From NCBI GenBank assembly GCA_947455145.1, contig CANGME010000014.1:1-64000 (forward strand): a stretch of DNA of 64,000 bases, read 5' to 3'. The stretch comes from Comamonadaceae bacterium. Lineage in GTDB: Bacteria > Pseudomonadota > Gammaproteobacteria > Burkholderiales > Burkholderiaceae_C. Below, one piece after another: positions 1 through 8,806 of the stretch (positions within the stretch are counted from its first letter, which is position 1; every line of letters begins with the position of its first letter). The position numbers and the translations under genes are program-made. The notes beneath the pieces are model-generated. The model did not search any database. It worked only from the letters and a program-made list of their open reading frames with translations, and was not told the DNA's origin.

Positions 1-402
1 AGCATCAAACGAGTGACCGACATCATGGGAGAAATCAGCGCGGCCAGTGCCGAGCAAAGCGCCGGTGTAGCACAAGTCGGTGAAGCCATCACCCAGATGG
101 ACCAAGCCACCCAGCAAAACGCAGCCCTGGTGGAGGAGAGCGCCGCAGCGGCAGAGAGCCTCAAAGGCCAAGCCCAGCAACTGGTGGGGGCGGTGGCGGT
201 GTTCAAGCTCAGTGGCAATGAATCCAGCTACGCACCAACACCCGTAGCTTACGCCCCGGTGGCAAGCAACAGCAACTACAGTGCCGAGCGGCGTGGCCCA
301 GCCCGTGCCAAGAACGTGACACGGCCCAACTTCAAGGCCAAAGACCAAACCACCACCGCGCTCAAGAAGACGGGTACGGATGATGAGTGGACGAGTTTTT
401 GA
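1..402 (+). CDS. methyl-accepting chemotaxis protein, C-terminal part
   Basis: The frame is open from the first base, so this is the 3' end of a gene that starts before the window. The visible ~133 residues hold the end of the cytoplasmic MCP signalling coiled coil: the segment GEISAASAEQSAGV followed by AITQMDQATQQNAALVEES is the usual tail of Tar/Tsr-type receptors that contact CheW and CheA. After it comes a low-complexity Ala/Ser/Pro-rich linker and a basic tail ending DDEWTSF. A CheR/CheB-tethering pentapeptide (WxxF class) is plausible in the last residues, WTSF, but this is inference. The ligand cannot be told because the sensor domain lies outside the window. Confidence 0.9.
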   Translation, partial: SIKRVTDIMGEISAASAEQSAGVAQVGEAITQMDQATQQNAALVEESAAAAESLKGQAQQLVGAVAVFKLSGNESSYAPTPVAYAPVASNSNYSAERRGPARAKNVTRPNFKAKDQTTTALKKTGTDDEWTSF

Positions 403-455
403 GGGATGTAGTCGAAGGCATTCAGAAGGCAATTAGCTTCTAGACTCAAAACGCG

Positions 456-494
456 AAGGCCGCTAGATTGAGGTTTCCTCGTTCTAGTGGCCTT
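456..494. repeat. long hairpin downstream of the chemotaxis receptor gene
   Basis: Bases 456-467 pair with 483-494 (AAGGCCGCTAGA against TCTAGTGGCCTT, one G-T wobble). An inner stem GAGG/CCTC (470-473/477-480) closes on a TTT loop. It lies 53 bases after the receptor stop codon and could end its transcript, but there is no run of T after the stem, so a standard rho-independent terminator is not shown. Its 3' arm contains the GTG proposed as start of the next ORF. Confidence 0.6.
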
Positions 495-726
495 TGTCAT
501 CCGCGTAAAAATCACACCCCAAAATGAAATCACCCAGTCAGGCGACGCCGTGCGTGACAAGCTGGCTGAACTCGGCGTAAGTGAGTCAGACATAGCAGAG
601 GCGGTAAGTTGGGCTCGGTTGTCGCTGGAGGTGTACACGCCGGAGCGTGTGAGCGAGTTTGAAGAGGCCGAAGCCGACCTGAAGAATGCTCTGGAAATCA
701 AGTTTCAAAATTCCTTTCGTTCATAA
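487..726 (+). CDS. small hypothetical protein (79 aa)
   Basis: I do not recognise this protein for certain. The frame has no ATG; the only usable start is GTG at 487, inside the 3' arm of the 456-494 hairpin. The N-terminus (VIRVKITPQNEIT) is a short beta-rich stretch reminiscent of AbrB-type antitoxin swapped hairpins. The rest is acidic and helical (AVRDKLAELGV, EEAEADLKNALE). No partner toxin gene is seen beside it. The protein-like composition and a proper stop argue for a real gene, but the odd start leaves it uncertain. Confidence 0.4.
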   Translation: MAFVIRVKITPQNEITQSGDAVRDKLAELGVSESDIAEAVSWARLSLEVYTPERVSEFEEAEADLKNALEIKFQNSFRS

Positions 727-822
727 ATTGTGAACATGGCGTAATTTTGAACACATGATTCCCCTATGCTGATTAGCGACGGTTTTGTTGGGTGACTTGC
801 AAGAAGCCGATAATCACCCCTC

Positions 823-1140
823 ATGAAAAAAACATTCAAACTTAATCTCGAAGGCAAAAACCGTGACCGCGTGCTCGAAGCGGTGAAACACGAAATCCGA
901 AAATACGTGGCGCGGGAGCGTCGGCGTGAATTGCCAAAAGGCGTGGATTTTTGGGACTTTGACTGCAAGTTCGGTCTGACGGCTGAGGCCGCCGTGGTGG
1001 TGCACTTTGCCACGATCACCGAGCACATCAATGCGGTGGCCGAAGGCGGTGGCGAGCAGTTTTACCTGGAAATCTTGGCCAAACACGGCGTGCGCCAGCC
1101 GCGCCCACCGTCTGAGATGGACATTGCGACGGACGCTTAA
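823..1140 (+). CDS. DUF6172 family protein
   Basis: A 105-residue soluble protein of unknown function. The N-terminal block MKKTFKLNLEGKNRDRVLEA, the basic stretch after it (EIRKYVARERRR) and the WDFDCKFG motif near residues 46-53 are the conserved features I associate with the DUF6172 family of Proteobacteria. There is no signal peptide or membrane segment. It is preceded by a 96-base gap and converges on the helicase gene, the two stop codons overlapping by four bases. No function can be given. Confidence 0.7.
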   Translation: MKKTFKLNLEGKNRDRVLEAVKHEIRKYVARERRRELPKGVDFWDFDCKFGLTAEAAVVVHFATITEHINAVAEGGGEQFYLEILAKHGVRQPRPPSEMDIATDA

Positions 1141-2402
1141 GTCGGTTTGACTTGGGCCGCTGCGGCCCGCAACTTGTCTTTCTTACTGGGCCGCTTGCCC
1201 TTCACACCGCCCGTGCCGGGCTCTTGCGCGGCCACGGTGGGGGCTTCTACTTCTTCCGGCTCAAAACCGGCGATTTGCTCACGCGGCAGGCTCAGGTGTT
1301 GGCGCTTTTCGATCAGGCGAAAGTGCGCCTCGGTGCCCGCACTCACAAAGCTGATGGCCTGACCTGTCTCGCCCGCGCGACCGGTGCGGCCAATGCGGTG
1401 CAGGTAGTCCACCGGGGAGCGGGGCAGGTCGTAGTTCAGCACCACGGGGAGTTGCGCGATGTCGATGCCGCGTGCGGCCAGGTCGGTGGTGACCACCACC
1501 TCCCAACGCTCGGCTTTGAATTCGTCCAGTACTTGTGTGCGTGCGCCTTGGCTCAGGCCCCCGTGAAACGGAGTGGCGAAGATGCCGGTTTTATAGAGCT
1601 TGTCTGCTACCCGTTCGGCGTCGTATTGGGTGGCCACAAACACCAGCACGCGCTGCCAGCCCTCGGTTTTAACGAGGTGGCGCAGCAGGGGCGTGCGCTG
1701 GGTGGCGTCCACTTGAATGACGCGCTGCTGAATAGCAGGTGTAGTGTCGGGTGTGGCGGCAACTTCGATGCGCACGGGCTCGCTCAGCAACTGGTCGGCC
1801 AGCGCTTGTACCGCCTCTGGGAAGGTGGCGGAGAGCAACAGGGTTTGCCGTTTCGTAGGCAGCAAAGCCAGCACTTTGGCCAGCTCATCGGCAAAGCCCA
1901 AATCCAGCAGGCGGTCGGCTTCGTCCAGCACCAGGGTGTTGACGGATGAGAGCTTGAGCGCGTTGTGCGCCACCAGGTCCAGCAAGCGCCCCGGCGTGGC
2001 CACCACCAGATCGGCCCCACCGCGCAGGCCCATCATTTGCGGGTTGATCGACACACCACCAAACACCACCACCACTTTGAGCGGCTGGGGCAGGTGCTGG
2101 GCCAGGCTGCGCAGCACCTCGCCCACCTGGGCCGCCAGCTCACGCGTGGGCACCAGGATGAGGCCACGCACGCGGCGCGGCGTGTGCGCAGGCTGCTCTT
2201 GCAGGCGCTGGAGCAGGGGCAGGGCGAAGGCTGCCGTCTTGCCCGAGCCGGTTTGCGCACAGGCTTGCAGATCCGCGCCGCGCAGCACGGCAGGGATGGC
2301 CTCTAGTTGTATCGGCGTGGGCGTGACGAAGCCGAGCTCCGTGGCCGCGCGCACCAGCGCGGGGGAGAGTTGCAGTGCGGTGAAGCCAGTGGAGTCGGTC
2401 AA
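1137..2402 (-). CDS. DEAD-box ATP-dependent RNA helicase (RhlE-like)
   Basis: A 421-residue DEAD-box helicase that would unwind RNA duplexes in ribosome assembly or mRNA decay. All core motifs are visible: the Q motif (FVTPTPIQ, ~25-32), Walker A AQTGSGKT (49-56), PTREL (~85), ATPGR (~135), DEAD at 160-163, SAT in LLLSATFPEA, and the C-terminal HRIGRTGRAG. The tail is short and basic, ending in a Lys-rich stretch, like RhlE rather than the longer DbpA or CsdA, which carry an extra RNA-binding domain. The start at MTDSTGFTALQLSP places the Q motif at the usual distance. It stands alone, convergent with the DUF6172 gene. Confidence 0.93.
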   Translation of the reverse strand: MTDSTGFTALQLSPALVRAATELGFVTPTPIQLEAIPAVLRGADLQACAQTGSGKTAAFALPLLQRLQEQPAHTPRRVRGLILVPTRELAAQVGEVLRSLAQHLPQPLKVVVVFGGVSINPQMMGLRGGADLVVATPGRLLDLVAHNALKLSSVNTLVLDEADRLLDLGFADELAKVLALLPTKRQTLLLSATFPEAVQALADQLLSEPVRIEVAATPDTTPAIQQRVIQVDATQRTPLLRHLVKTEGWQRVLVFVATQYDAERVADKLYKTGIFATPFHGGLSQGARTQVLDEFKAERWEVVVTTDLAARGIDIAQLPVVLNYDLPRSPVDYLHRIGRTGRAGETGQAISFVSAGTEAHFRLIEKRQHLSLPREQIAGFEPEEVEAPTVAAQEPGTGGVKGKRPSKKDKLRAAAAQVKPT

Positions 2403-2425
2403 ATGGGGCAGTCAGTTCAAGGGAT

Positions 2426-3820
2426 TTAAGGACGGGCCAAGGCTGTCAGTGTGCTCAGCTTATCGGTCTTGCTCACGGCCCAGCAGGCGGCGATCAAGGT
2501 GTCGGTTTTGGCCTTGCCCAGAACGCGGTCGCACATGCCGTGGAACTTGCCTTCCAGCATGGCGTCGGTCATTGGGTTTTCCAGTGAGCCGATGGCGTGC
2601 TTGACGAAGATGTGAACGCTGCGGCCATCTTTCAAGAATGCCGTCACGTCAGCGCTGGCTTCGTCAATGCTGTCATCCACCGTGGCCACCACTTTGCGGC
2701 GCAGGGCCACGTTGTCAGGGGCGGTAACGAATTCGTCGTGGTACTCGTCTTCGGTGGCTTGGCCCACGGTGAGCCCGGCCACGCAGCCGTGGTAGACGCT
2801 GAACTTGGCTTGCAGCCCGTCTTGCGGCTCTTTCTTGCCGGTGAGTTCTAGCACCAGCGAGTGCACTTTGAGCTCGATGCGCTCGATCTGATCGGGCGTG
2901 ATGCCTTGCGCGCGCAACTGTGAGCAGGCGTCGATGCTGGGGTGGATCACGATGCCGCAGGCAAAGGGCTTGTAGGTGTTGAAGGAGATCTCAAAACGCT
3001 GGCCCAGCTCGTGAGTGATCTCGTTCCAATCGTTCTTGAGCGAGATGGTTTGCATCATGCCGCGTGGCGCTTCAATCGCCTTGGGGCTGGCGGTGAAGCC
3101 CTGGCTGGCCAAGAGCGCCGACATCATGCCCGCGCGCGCCGCACCACCGGGGTGAAAAGGCTTGGTCATGCTGCCAAATTGCTCGCGCATGCCAATGGGT
3201 TGCGAGGCGGCAATGCCCAGCGCCATGGCGGTCTTTTGCACGTCGAGTTGCAGCAGGCGCGCGCAAGCGGCGGCAGCACCCAGCGTGCCGGTGGAGCCGG
3301 TGATGTGCCAGCCACGGTCGTAGTGGTCGGGGTACATGGCGTTGCCCACGCGGCAAGCCACGTCAATGCCGATGACCAGCGCGTCGATCAAGGCACGACC
3401 GGTGAAGTTGCCAGGCATAGCGCCTGACGTGCCCATGTGCTCGGCCAGCGCCAAGATGGCGGATGCCACGGGGCCAGCGGGGTGGATGATGGTTTTGAGG
3501 TGGGTGTCGTCAAAGTCAAAGGTGTGGGAGGTGATGCCGTTGATCAACGCGGCGCTGGCCATGTCCACCTTCTCGGCGCGGCCCAACACGCTGGCCTGTG
3601 CTGCGGGTTGCAGCAGTTGCACGGCGGCCAGGGCGGCATGGGCCGACTCGTGCTGAGCCGCACCGACGGCGCAGCCAAACCAGTTGACGAAGGTGCGGTG
3701 CGCCTCATGGTCCACCGCGTCGCTCCAGCCCTTGGAGGGGTGAGTGGCAACAAACTGAGCGAGGATTTGCGTGATAGCGGGGGCGTTGTGGTCAGCGGCG
3801 ACCTGGGTATTGCGGGCCAT
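2426..3820 (-). CDS. MmgE/PrpD family protein
   Basis: A 464-residue cytoplasmic protein of the MmgE/PrpD family, whose known members are 2-methylcitrate dehydratase, cis-aconitate decarboxylase and iminodisuccinate epimerase. Family marks are GSTGTLGAAAACARLL, GIAASQPIGMREQFG and FKPFACG-like NTYKPFACGIVIHPS. The ATG at 3820 (MARNTQVAADHN) is preferred. The open frame runs 34 codons further upstream, but that part would overlap the preceding binding-protein gene. It follows that gene by 25 bases and is probably co-transcribed with it. No other methylcitrate-cycle gene is nearby, so the substrate is unknown; the pairing suggests an imported carboxylic acid. Confidence 0.88.
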   Translation of the reverse strand: MARNTQVAADHNAPAITQILAQFVATHPSKGWSDAVDHEAHRTFVNWFGCAVGAAQHESAHAALAAVQLLQPAAQASVLGRAEKVDMASAALINGITSHTFDFDDTHLKTIIHPAGPVASAILALAEHMGTSGAMPGNFTGRALIDALVIGIDVACRVGNAMYPDHYDRGWHITGSTGTLGAAAACARLLQLDVQKTAMALGIAASQPIGMREQFGSMTKPFHPGGAARAGMMSALLASQGFTASPKAIEAPRGMMQTISLKNDWNEITHELGQRFEISFNTYKPFACGIVIHPSIDACSQLRAQGITPDQIERIELKVHSLVLELTGKKEPQDGLQAKFSVYHGCVAGLTVGQATEDEYHDEFVTAPDNVALRRKVVATVDDSIDEASADVTAFLKDGRSVHIFVKHAIGSLENPMTDAMLEGKFHGMCDRVLGKAKTDTLIAACWAVSKTDKLSTLTALARP

Positions 3821-3845
3821 GGGGAGGGTCTTTCTTTTAAAAAAA

Positions 3846-4817
3846 TCAGTTGTCCAGATGAATGTTGCGGTCGCGTGCCAGCTTGGTCCAGCGGGCGATG
3901 TCAGTCTTGATGAAGGCTGCAAACTGATCAGGCGACATGGGCATGGGCTCCACGGCTTCGACCGAAAGCTTCTCGCTCAGGTCGGGTGAACGCAGCACGC
4001 TGTTGAGCGACTCGTTGAGTTGTTTGACGATGGGTGCGGGCATGCCTGCAGGCCCCACAACACCGTACCACTGCATGGCGTCAAAGCCCTTAAAGCCCGA
4101 CTCGTCTAGCGTGGGCAAGTCTTTGAACAGCGGGTGACGCTTCAGGCCCGTGACGGCCAACGGGCGCACGCGGCCCGATTTGATGTGAGGGATGGCCGCT
4201 GCCAAGCCGGGGAACATGGCCTGCGTTTGCCCGCCCATCAGGTCGGTAAAGGCCGGGGCGATGCCACGGTAGGGGATGTGCACCATGAAGGAGTTGACCT
4301 GCTGCTTGAACAGCTCCATGGTCAGGTGCGTGAGCGAGCCCGCGCCCGCCGAGCCGTAGCTCACGCGTCCGGGGTTCTTGCGCAGGTATTCCACCAATTC
4401 CTTGATATTTTTCACGGGGAGCGCGGCGTTGACCACCAGCACATTGGGCGTGCCGCCAATCATGCCAATAGGCGTGAAGTCTTTGATAGGGTCATAGGTC
4501 AGCTTGCGCGTGGCCGGGCTGGTGCCGTGGGTGGCCACGTAGCCTTGCATCAGGGTGTAGCCATCTGGTGCGGACTTGACGGTGTTTTGGCTGGCAATAA
4601 CGCCGCCGCCGCCGCCCTGGTTGTCCACGATCATGGGCTGGTTGAGCACTTTGCTCCAGCGCTCGGTCACGGTGCGTCCAATCATGTCGGCCCCGCCGCC
4701 TGCGGAGACGGGCACGATGTAGCGAATGGCCTTGTTGGGGTAAGCCGCCTGGGCGTGGACGAGAGCTGAAGGTAACAATAGCGCGGGCGCACTGCCCAGT
4801 AGGGTACGACGTTTCAT
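3846..4817 (-). CDS. Bug/TctC tripartite tricarboxylate transporter binding protein
   Basis: A 323-residue periplasmic solute-binding protein of the Bug (TctC) family, which delivers carboxylates or other small polar acids to TctAB-type permeases or senses them. The ATG at 4817 gives MKRRTLLGSAPALLLPSALVHAQA, a Sec or Tat-like signal peptide ending at AQA. The conserved YPNKAIRYIVPVSAGGGADM, the GGGGGVIASQ loop and the GYTLMQG region are typical. No tctA or tctB permease gene is close, which is common for the many orphan Bug proteins in this bacterial group. It leads a two-gene unit with the MmgE/PrpD gene. Confidence 0.92.
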   Translation of the reverse strand: MKRRTLLGSAPALLLPSALVHAQAAYPNKAIRYIVPVSAGGGADMIGRTVTERWSKVLNQPMIVDNQGGGGGVIASQNTVKSAPDGYTLMQGYVATHGTSPATRKLTYDPIKDFTPIGMIGGTPNVLVVNAALPVKNIKELVEYLRKNPGRVSYGSAGAGSLTHLTMELFKQQVNSFMVHIPYRGIAPAFTDLMGGQTQAMFPGLAAAIPHIKSGRVRPLAVTGLKRHPLFKDLPTLDESGFKGFDAMQWYGVVGPAGMPAPIVKQLNESLNSVLRSPDLSEKLSVEAVEPMPMSPDQFAAFIKTDIARWTKLARDRNIHLDN

Positions 4818-4909
4818 GGTAGAGGTTTCCTTGTGGCAGACTGTGAAATCAAAGACTTCCATTGTCGCACTGGGGCGCTCACTCGGGAGAAGCGCGTTTG
4901 TGAGTAAAA

Positions 4910-5656
4910 CTAAAGGCTGTTTAACCGTTTGCTGAGCGCATCGGCACTTTCTTTGCGCTCGCTATAGCGATCCACCAAGTACGGCGACACCCCTCGCGTC
5001 AAGAGTGTGAACTTCATCAATTCTTCCATGACATCGACTACGCGGTCGTAATAGGGCGAAGCGTTCATTCGCCCGGCCGCATCAAACTCCTGAAAGGCTT
5101 TGGCAACAGAAGACTGGTTTGGAATCGTGATCATGCGCATCCAACGCCCCAAAATGCGCATTTGGTTGACGGCATTGAAGGACTGGGAGCCGCCCGACAC
5201 CTGCATCAGGGCCAAGGTCTTGCCCTGCGTTGGTCGTACAGCACCGACATTCAGGGGAATCCAGTCGATTTGTGATTTCATGATGCCCGTCATCGCGCCA
5301 TGGCGTTCAGGGGAAGTCCACACCATGCCTTCGGCCCACTGCGCCAAGGCCCTTAACTCCTGCACCTTGGGGTGGGTGTCCGGCGCGCCATCCGGTTGGG
5401 GGAGGCCAGCAGGGTCGTAAATGCGGGTCTCGGCCCCCATGGCAGTCAGCAATTTGGAGGCCTCCTCGGTCAACAACCGACTGTAGGAGCGCTCACGCAA
5501 CGAGCCATACAGCAACAAAATGCGAGGGGGATGCGCTGGCGTTTTGCTATTTAGAAAATCACCATAAACAGGCGATTTGAAAAGTAGGGCGTCGAGGTTG
5601 GGCCGCTCAGTAGTGGGTGGCTGGCTAGGGGGTGTCAACACGCTGCCCCTTCGCAT
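4910..5656 (-). CDS. arsH: arsenical resistance NADPH-dependent FMN reductase ArsH
   Basis: A 248-residue flavoprotein that oxidises trivalent organoarsenicals or reduces quinones. The flavodoxin-like fold is seen from [15 protein letters not shown] (FMN phosphate loop, ~49-63) to [12 protein letters not shown] (~113-124), with the ArsH marks SQIDWIPL and [10 protein letters not shown]. The ATG at 5656 overlaps the arsC reading frame by 32 bases. A GTG at 5641 preceded by AAGGGG is an alternative start. Its tight coupling to arsC supports the arsenic role. No arsR, arsB or acr3 gene is in the window, so the set is partial or split. Confidence 0.92.
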   Translation of the reverse strand: MRRGSVLTPPSQPPTTERPNLDALLFKSPVYGDFLNSKTPAHPPRILLLYGSLRERSYSRLLTEEASKLLTAMGAETRIYDPAGLPQPDGAPDTHPKVQELRALAQWAEGMVWTSPERHGAMTGIMKSQIDWIPLNVGAVRPTQGKTLALMQVSGGSQSFNAVNQMRILGRWMRMITIPNQSSVAKAFQEFDAAGRMNASPYYDRVVDVMEELMKFTLLTRGVSPYLVDRYSERKESADALSKRLNSL

Positions 5657-6068
5657 TTATCAATTTCTCACCGTCCTCTTTGGTGAATTCACCTTGTTGG
5701 GGATTGGGCAAAATAGCCAGAACCTCCTCGGATGGGCGACACAGCCGGGTACCCTGGGCGGTCACCACAATCGGGCGGTTGATGAGGATGGGGTGTACCA
5801 GCATGTGCCCAATCAACTCGTCGTCCGTCCACTGGGGGGCGTCCAAGTTGAGTTCGTCATAAGGCGTTCCTTTGCGCCGCAGCAGTTCGCGCGGGGGGAT
5901 GCCCATGGCGGACAACAGAACCGCCAGAGTTTCCCGGTTCGGTGGCGTTTGAAGGTAGAGAATGACCTCGGGCTCCACGCCGCTGTTGCGGATCAAGGCC
6001 AAGGTGTTGCGCGAGGTGCCGCAATTGGGGTTGTGGTAGATCACAACGCGATCTTGGGAGTTGGTCAT
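5625..6068 (-). CDS. arsC: glutaredoxin-type arsenate reductase
   Basis: A 147-residue cytoplasmic enzyme reducing arsenate to arsenite with glutaredoxin and glutathione. The catalytic cysteine is Cys16 in [11 protein letters not shown]. The downstream arginines that bind the oxyanion fit ELLRRKG (~62-68) and LINRPIVV (~93-100), as in plasmid R773 ArsC. The length is typical. It is the first gene of an arsC-arsH pair read leftward, and its start codon is 84 bases from the divergent photolyase gene, so the two share a promoter region. No ArsR operator is obvious there. Confidence 0.93.
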   Translation of the reverse strand: MTNSQDRVVIYHNPNCGTSRNTLALIRNSGVEPEVILYLQTPPNRETLAVLLSAMGIPPRELLRRKGTPYDELNLDAPQWTDDELIGHMLVHPILINRPIVVTAQGTRLCRPSEEVLAILPNPQQGEFTKEDGEKLINAKGQRVDTP

Positions 6069-6152
6069 GGCTTGAGCTTTCAGTCAATCTTCAATCCCCA
6101 TTATTACGCGTGGATTTGCACGGGATCTGAAATCAAAACTAAACTTCGGGCC

Positions 6153-7592
6153 ATGTCAATAAATCATGCTTGTTTTTGGTTCCGCCGTGATCTACGCGTA
6201 CGAGATAACGCGGCGCTCTACCACGCGCTGAAAAATCACCCCTCAGTCTATGGCGTGTTCGTGCTGGACACTGATATCTTGCAGGGTCTGCCGCGTGCTG
6301 ACCGACGGGTCGAATTCATCCTCGAATCTTTGCGCGATTTAGACGCGCAAATGCAGGCCCTGAGCGCAGGCCGCGCGCGGCTTATCGTTTTGCACGGTCG
6401 CGCCGTGGATGAAATTCCGCGTATCACCCAGCAATTGGGTGTGAATGCGGTGTATGCCAATCACGACGATGAACCGCAGTCTTTAGCGCGTGACGCTTCG
6501 GTCCGAACGTCCTTGCAAGCCACGGGCGTGGCGCTGCACACCTTCAAAGACCATGTGGTGTTGGAGCGCCAAGAGTTGCTGACCCAACAGGGCAAGCCCT
6601 ACACCGTGTTCACGCCGTACAAAAATGCTTGGCTGAAGAAGTTGGATCAAGTCGGGGGTGACTTCTATCTCAAGCCTTACCCTACTGAAAAATACGCGTC
6701 GCATTGGGCCGATGTGTCGCAGATGATGCCCGCCACACAAAACAGCGTGCCCCGCTTGCAAGACATCGGGTTTGAACCCACCAAACTCAAGGCCTTGAAC
6801 ATCCCAACCGGTGCCACCGGCGCGCAAACCTTGTTGCACAATTTTCTGGAGCGCATCGACCGCTACCAAGCCACACGCGATTTCCCGGCGGTCAAAGGCC
6901 CGAGTTATTTGAGTGTGCATTTGCGCTTTGGCACGGTGTCGATCCGCGAGCTGGCTGGCCTGGCGCACCAGCGCATGTTCGCCAGCCACGTCACCGGGTC
7001 AGCTGGTGCGGCAACTTGGTTGTCCGAGTTGATTTGGCGTGATTTTTATGCCCAAATTTTGGCCAACTTTCCCCATGTGGTGCAGGGCGCATTCAAGCCG
7101 GAATACGACCGCATCGAGTGGGAGCAAGGCGCGCAGGCCGATGCGCTGTTTGCCGCTTGGTGCGAAGCCCGCACCGGCTACCCGCTGGTGGACGCGGCCA
7201 TGCGCCAGCTCAACCAGAGTGGTTACATGCACAACCGTTTGCGCATGGTGGTGGCGAGTTTTTTGACCAAAGATTTGGGTTTGGATTGGCGTTGGGGTGA
7301 GCGTTATTTTGCCGAGAAGCTGATCGACTTTGACTTGTCCGCCAACAACGGTGGCTGGCAATGGGCGGCGTCCAGCGGTTGTGACGCACAGCCTTACTTT
7401 CGTATTTTCAACCCGACCACGCAGAGTGAGAAGTTTGACGCCGAGGGTAAATTTATTCGCCGCTACATGCCGGAGTTAGCGCACCTGAGTGCTAAGGAAA
7501 TTCACCTGCCTAGGCAGCCTATCGTTGACCACGCTGAGGCACGGGTGAAGACATTGGCGCGCTATGCGGTGGTTAAAACTGCGCTGGGTTGA
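6153..7592 (+). CDS. phrB: deoxyribodipyrimidine photolyase (class I)
   Basis: A 479-residue light-driven DNA repair enzyme that splits cyclobutane pyrimidine dimers. The N-terminal antenna domain begins HACFWFRRDLRVRDNAALYH; the FAD-binding domain shows TWLSELIWRDFYAQ, GYPLVDAAMRQL, MHNRLRMVVASFLTKDL and the NNGGWQWAASSG/DAQPYFRIFNP blocks that hold flavin and lesion. The open frame extends to 5577, but that stretch is antisense to arsC; ATG 6153 matches the family start. No clear Shine-Dalgarno sequence is seen. A palindromic repeat begins 33 bases after the stop codon. Confidence 0.96.
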   Translation: MSINHACFWFRRDLRVRDNAALYHALKNHPSVYGVFVLDTDILQGLPRADRRVEFILESLRDLDAQMQALSAGRARLIVLHGRAVDEIPRITQQLGVNAVYANHDDEPQSLARDASVRTSLQATGVALHTFKDHVVLERQELLTQQGKPYTVFTPYKNAWLKKLDQVGGDFYLKPYPTEKYASHWADVSQMMPATQNSVPRLQDIGFEPTKLKALNIPTGATGAQTLLHNFLERIDRYQATRDFPAVKGPSYLSVHLRFGTVSIRELAGLAHQRMFASHVTGSAGAATWLSELIWRDFYAQILANFPHVVQGAFKPEYDRIEWEQGAQADALFAAWCEARTGYPLVDAAMRQLNQSGYMHNRLRMVVASFLTKDLGLDWRWGERYFAEKLIDFDLSANNGGWQWAASSGCDAQPYFRIFNPTTQSEKFDAEGKFIRRYMPELAHLSAKEIHLPRQPIVDHAEARVKTLARYAVVKTALG

Positions 7593-7625
7593 GCATTTCG
7601 CGGTTCACGACGTCCATGGGGTTTT

Positions 7626-7738
7626 GTACGCCTCGGCACTTGGGGTAAGTGGCTCCGCGGCTGTCCCCCGCCCTTCGGGCTCCTCCTTGATGCCGCTACG
7701 CCACTCACCCCAAGCGCCGAGGCATCGAGCAGGGTGGG
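7626..7738. repeat. palindromic intergenic repeat, copy A
   Basis: Two arms of 23 bases, 7631-7653 and 7700-7722, are inverted repeats with two differences. Between them lie a GTCCCCCG block, a small GCCC-TTC-GGGC hairpin and CTCCTCCTTGATGCCGCT. Much of this sequence recurs near 46519-46685, partly in the opposite orientation. It lies between the photolyase and egtD genes and has no coding sense. It resembles the REP-type intergenic elements of Comamonadaceae; calling it one element of a family is inference from the two copies. Confidence 0.75.
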
Positions 7739-7835
7739 AGTTCGGCATTCAAACACCCGACCCGATCCCGCGAAGCAGAAGACCGTGAAGAAGACCGTGC
7801 CAAACAGATCCCGCCTCACTGCTATATTGCCCCAC

Positions 7836-8804
7836 ATGCAAAACGCCATCCCCCGCCAACCGCAGTTCATCCAACTGCACCGAGAAGACCACGCGGCAGT
7901 GCGCGCAGAGTTGATCGCAGGCCTACTCGCCCCAACAGCCACCACCGCACCCAAATACCTGTACGACGCGCTCGGATCGCGCCTGTTTGAAGCCATTACC
8001 GAGCTGCCCGAGTACTACCCCACGCGCACCGAAGCGGCCTTGTTCACCGAGCATAAAGATGCCATCGCCGCAGCCCTGCCTGCGGGTGCCACGCTGGTGG
8101 ACTTGGGCGCAGGTAATTGCGAAAAAGCAGCGCGGTTGTTTGAGGCTTTGCAACCCAGCCGTTACGTGGCGGTGGACATTTCGGTGGAATTTTTACGTGG
8201 CGCTTTGCTGCGCTTGCAACGTCAACACCCGGCGTTGGAAATGATCGGCGTGGGGCTGGATTTTTCAAGCACGCTGGCCCTGCCACCCGAGGTGGGCGAT
8301 GGCCCGCGTGTTTTGTTTTATCCTGGTTCGAGCATTGGCAACTTCACACCCACTGAGGCGTTGGCGTTTTTGACGCAAGCGCGCGCGGCCTGCCAGGGTG
8401 GTGGCCTGTTGATCTGTGTCGATCTGGTCAAACCCACTTCGATTTTGGAGCCCGCTTACGACGACGCGCTGGGTGTGACTGCGGCCTTCAACAAAAACCT
8501 GCTGCTCTACATCAACCGCCTGATTGGCAGTGATTTTGCTGTTCAAGACTGGGCGCATCAGGCATTTTTCAACACGGAACAGTCACGCATTGAGATGCAA
8601 CTGCAAGCGCTACGCGACGTCACCGTTCGCTGGCCCGGCGGGCAGCGCATTTTTGTTGCAGGCGAACGGATTCACACCGAAAATTCTTATAAATACCAGG
8701 GGGCAGATTTCGACGCATTGCTGCGTCAAGCCGGTTTCCAGCACACCCGTGTTTGGCAAGATGCACAGGGTTGGTTTGCGGTTTTTTGGGCGCAAGGAAT
8801 TTAG
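7836..8804 (+). CDS. egtD: L-histidine N-alpha-methyltransferase EgtD
   Basis: A 322-residue SAM-dependent enzyme that trimethylates histidine to hercynine, the precursor of ergothioneine and selenoneine. Visible marks: ELPEYYPTRTEAALF (~50-64, substrate tyrosine region), the SAM loop LVDLGAGNCEKA, VAVDIS, FYPGSSIGNF, the AFNKN motif that binds the imidazole, and IHTENSYKY near the C-terminus. ATG 7836 is chosen because it gives the usual family length; the 34 codons upstream come from the repeat-flanking spacer. Its stop is two bases before the senB start, so the three-gene set is one operon. An egtB-type sulfoxide or selenoneine synthase is not beside it. Confidence 0.93.
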   Translation: MQNAIPRQPQFIQLHREDHAAVRAELIAGLLAPTATTAPKYLYDALGSRLFEAITELPEYYPTRTEAALFTEHKDAIAAALPAGATLVDLGAGNCEKAARLFEALQPSRYVAVDISVEFLRGALLRLQRQHPALEMIGVGLDFSSTLALPPEVGDGPRVLFYPGSSIGNFTPTEALAFLTQARAACQGGGLLICVDLVKPTSILEPAYDDALGVTAAFNKNLLLYINRLIGSDFAVQDWAHQAFFNTEQSRIEMQLQALRDVTVRWPGGQRIFVAGERIHTENSYKYQGADFDALLRQAGFQHTRVWQDAQGWFAVFWAQGI

Positions 8805-8806
8805 CC

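Noticed and set aside
1744-2604. 286-codon plus-strand ORF
   Set aside because: Antisense of the DEAD-box helicase, with low-complexity Ser/Arg composition typical of shadow frames.
5577-6152. Long in-frame extension of the photolyase ORF upstream of 6153
   Set aside because: It is the antisense of arsC and has no photolyase-like sequence; the family start MSINHACFWFRRD is at 6153.
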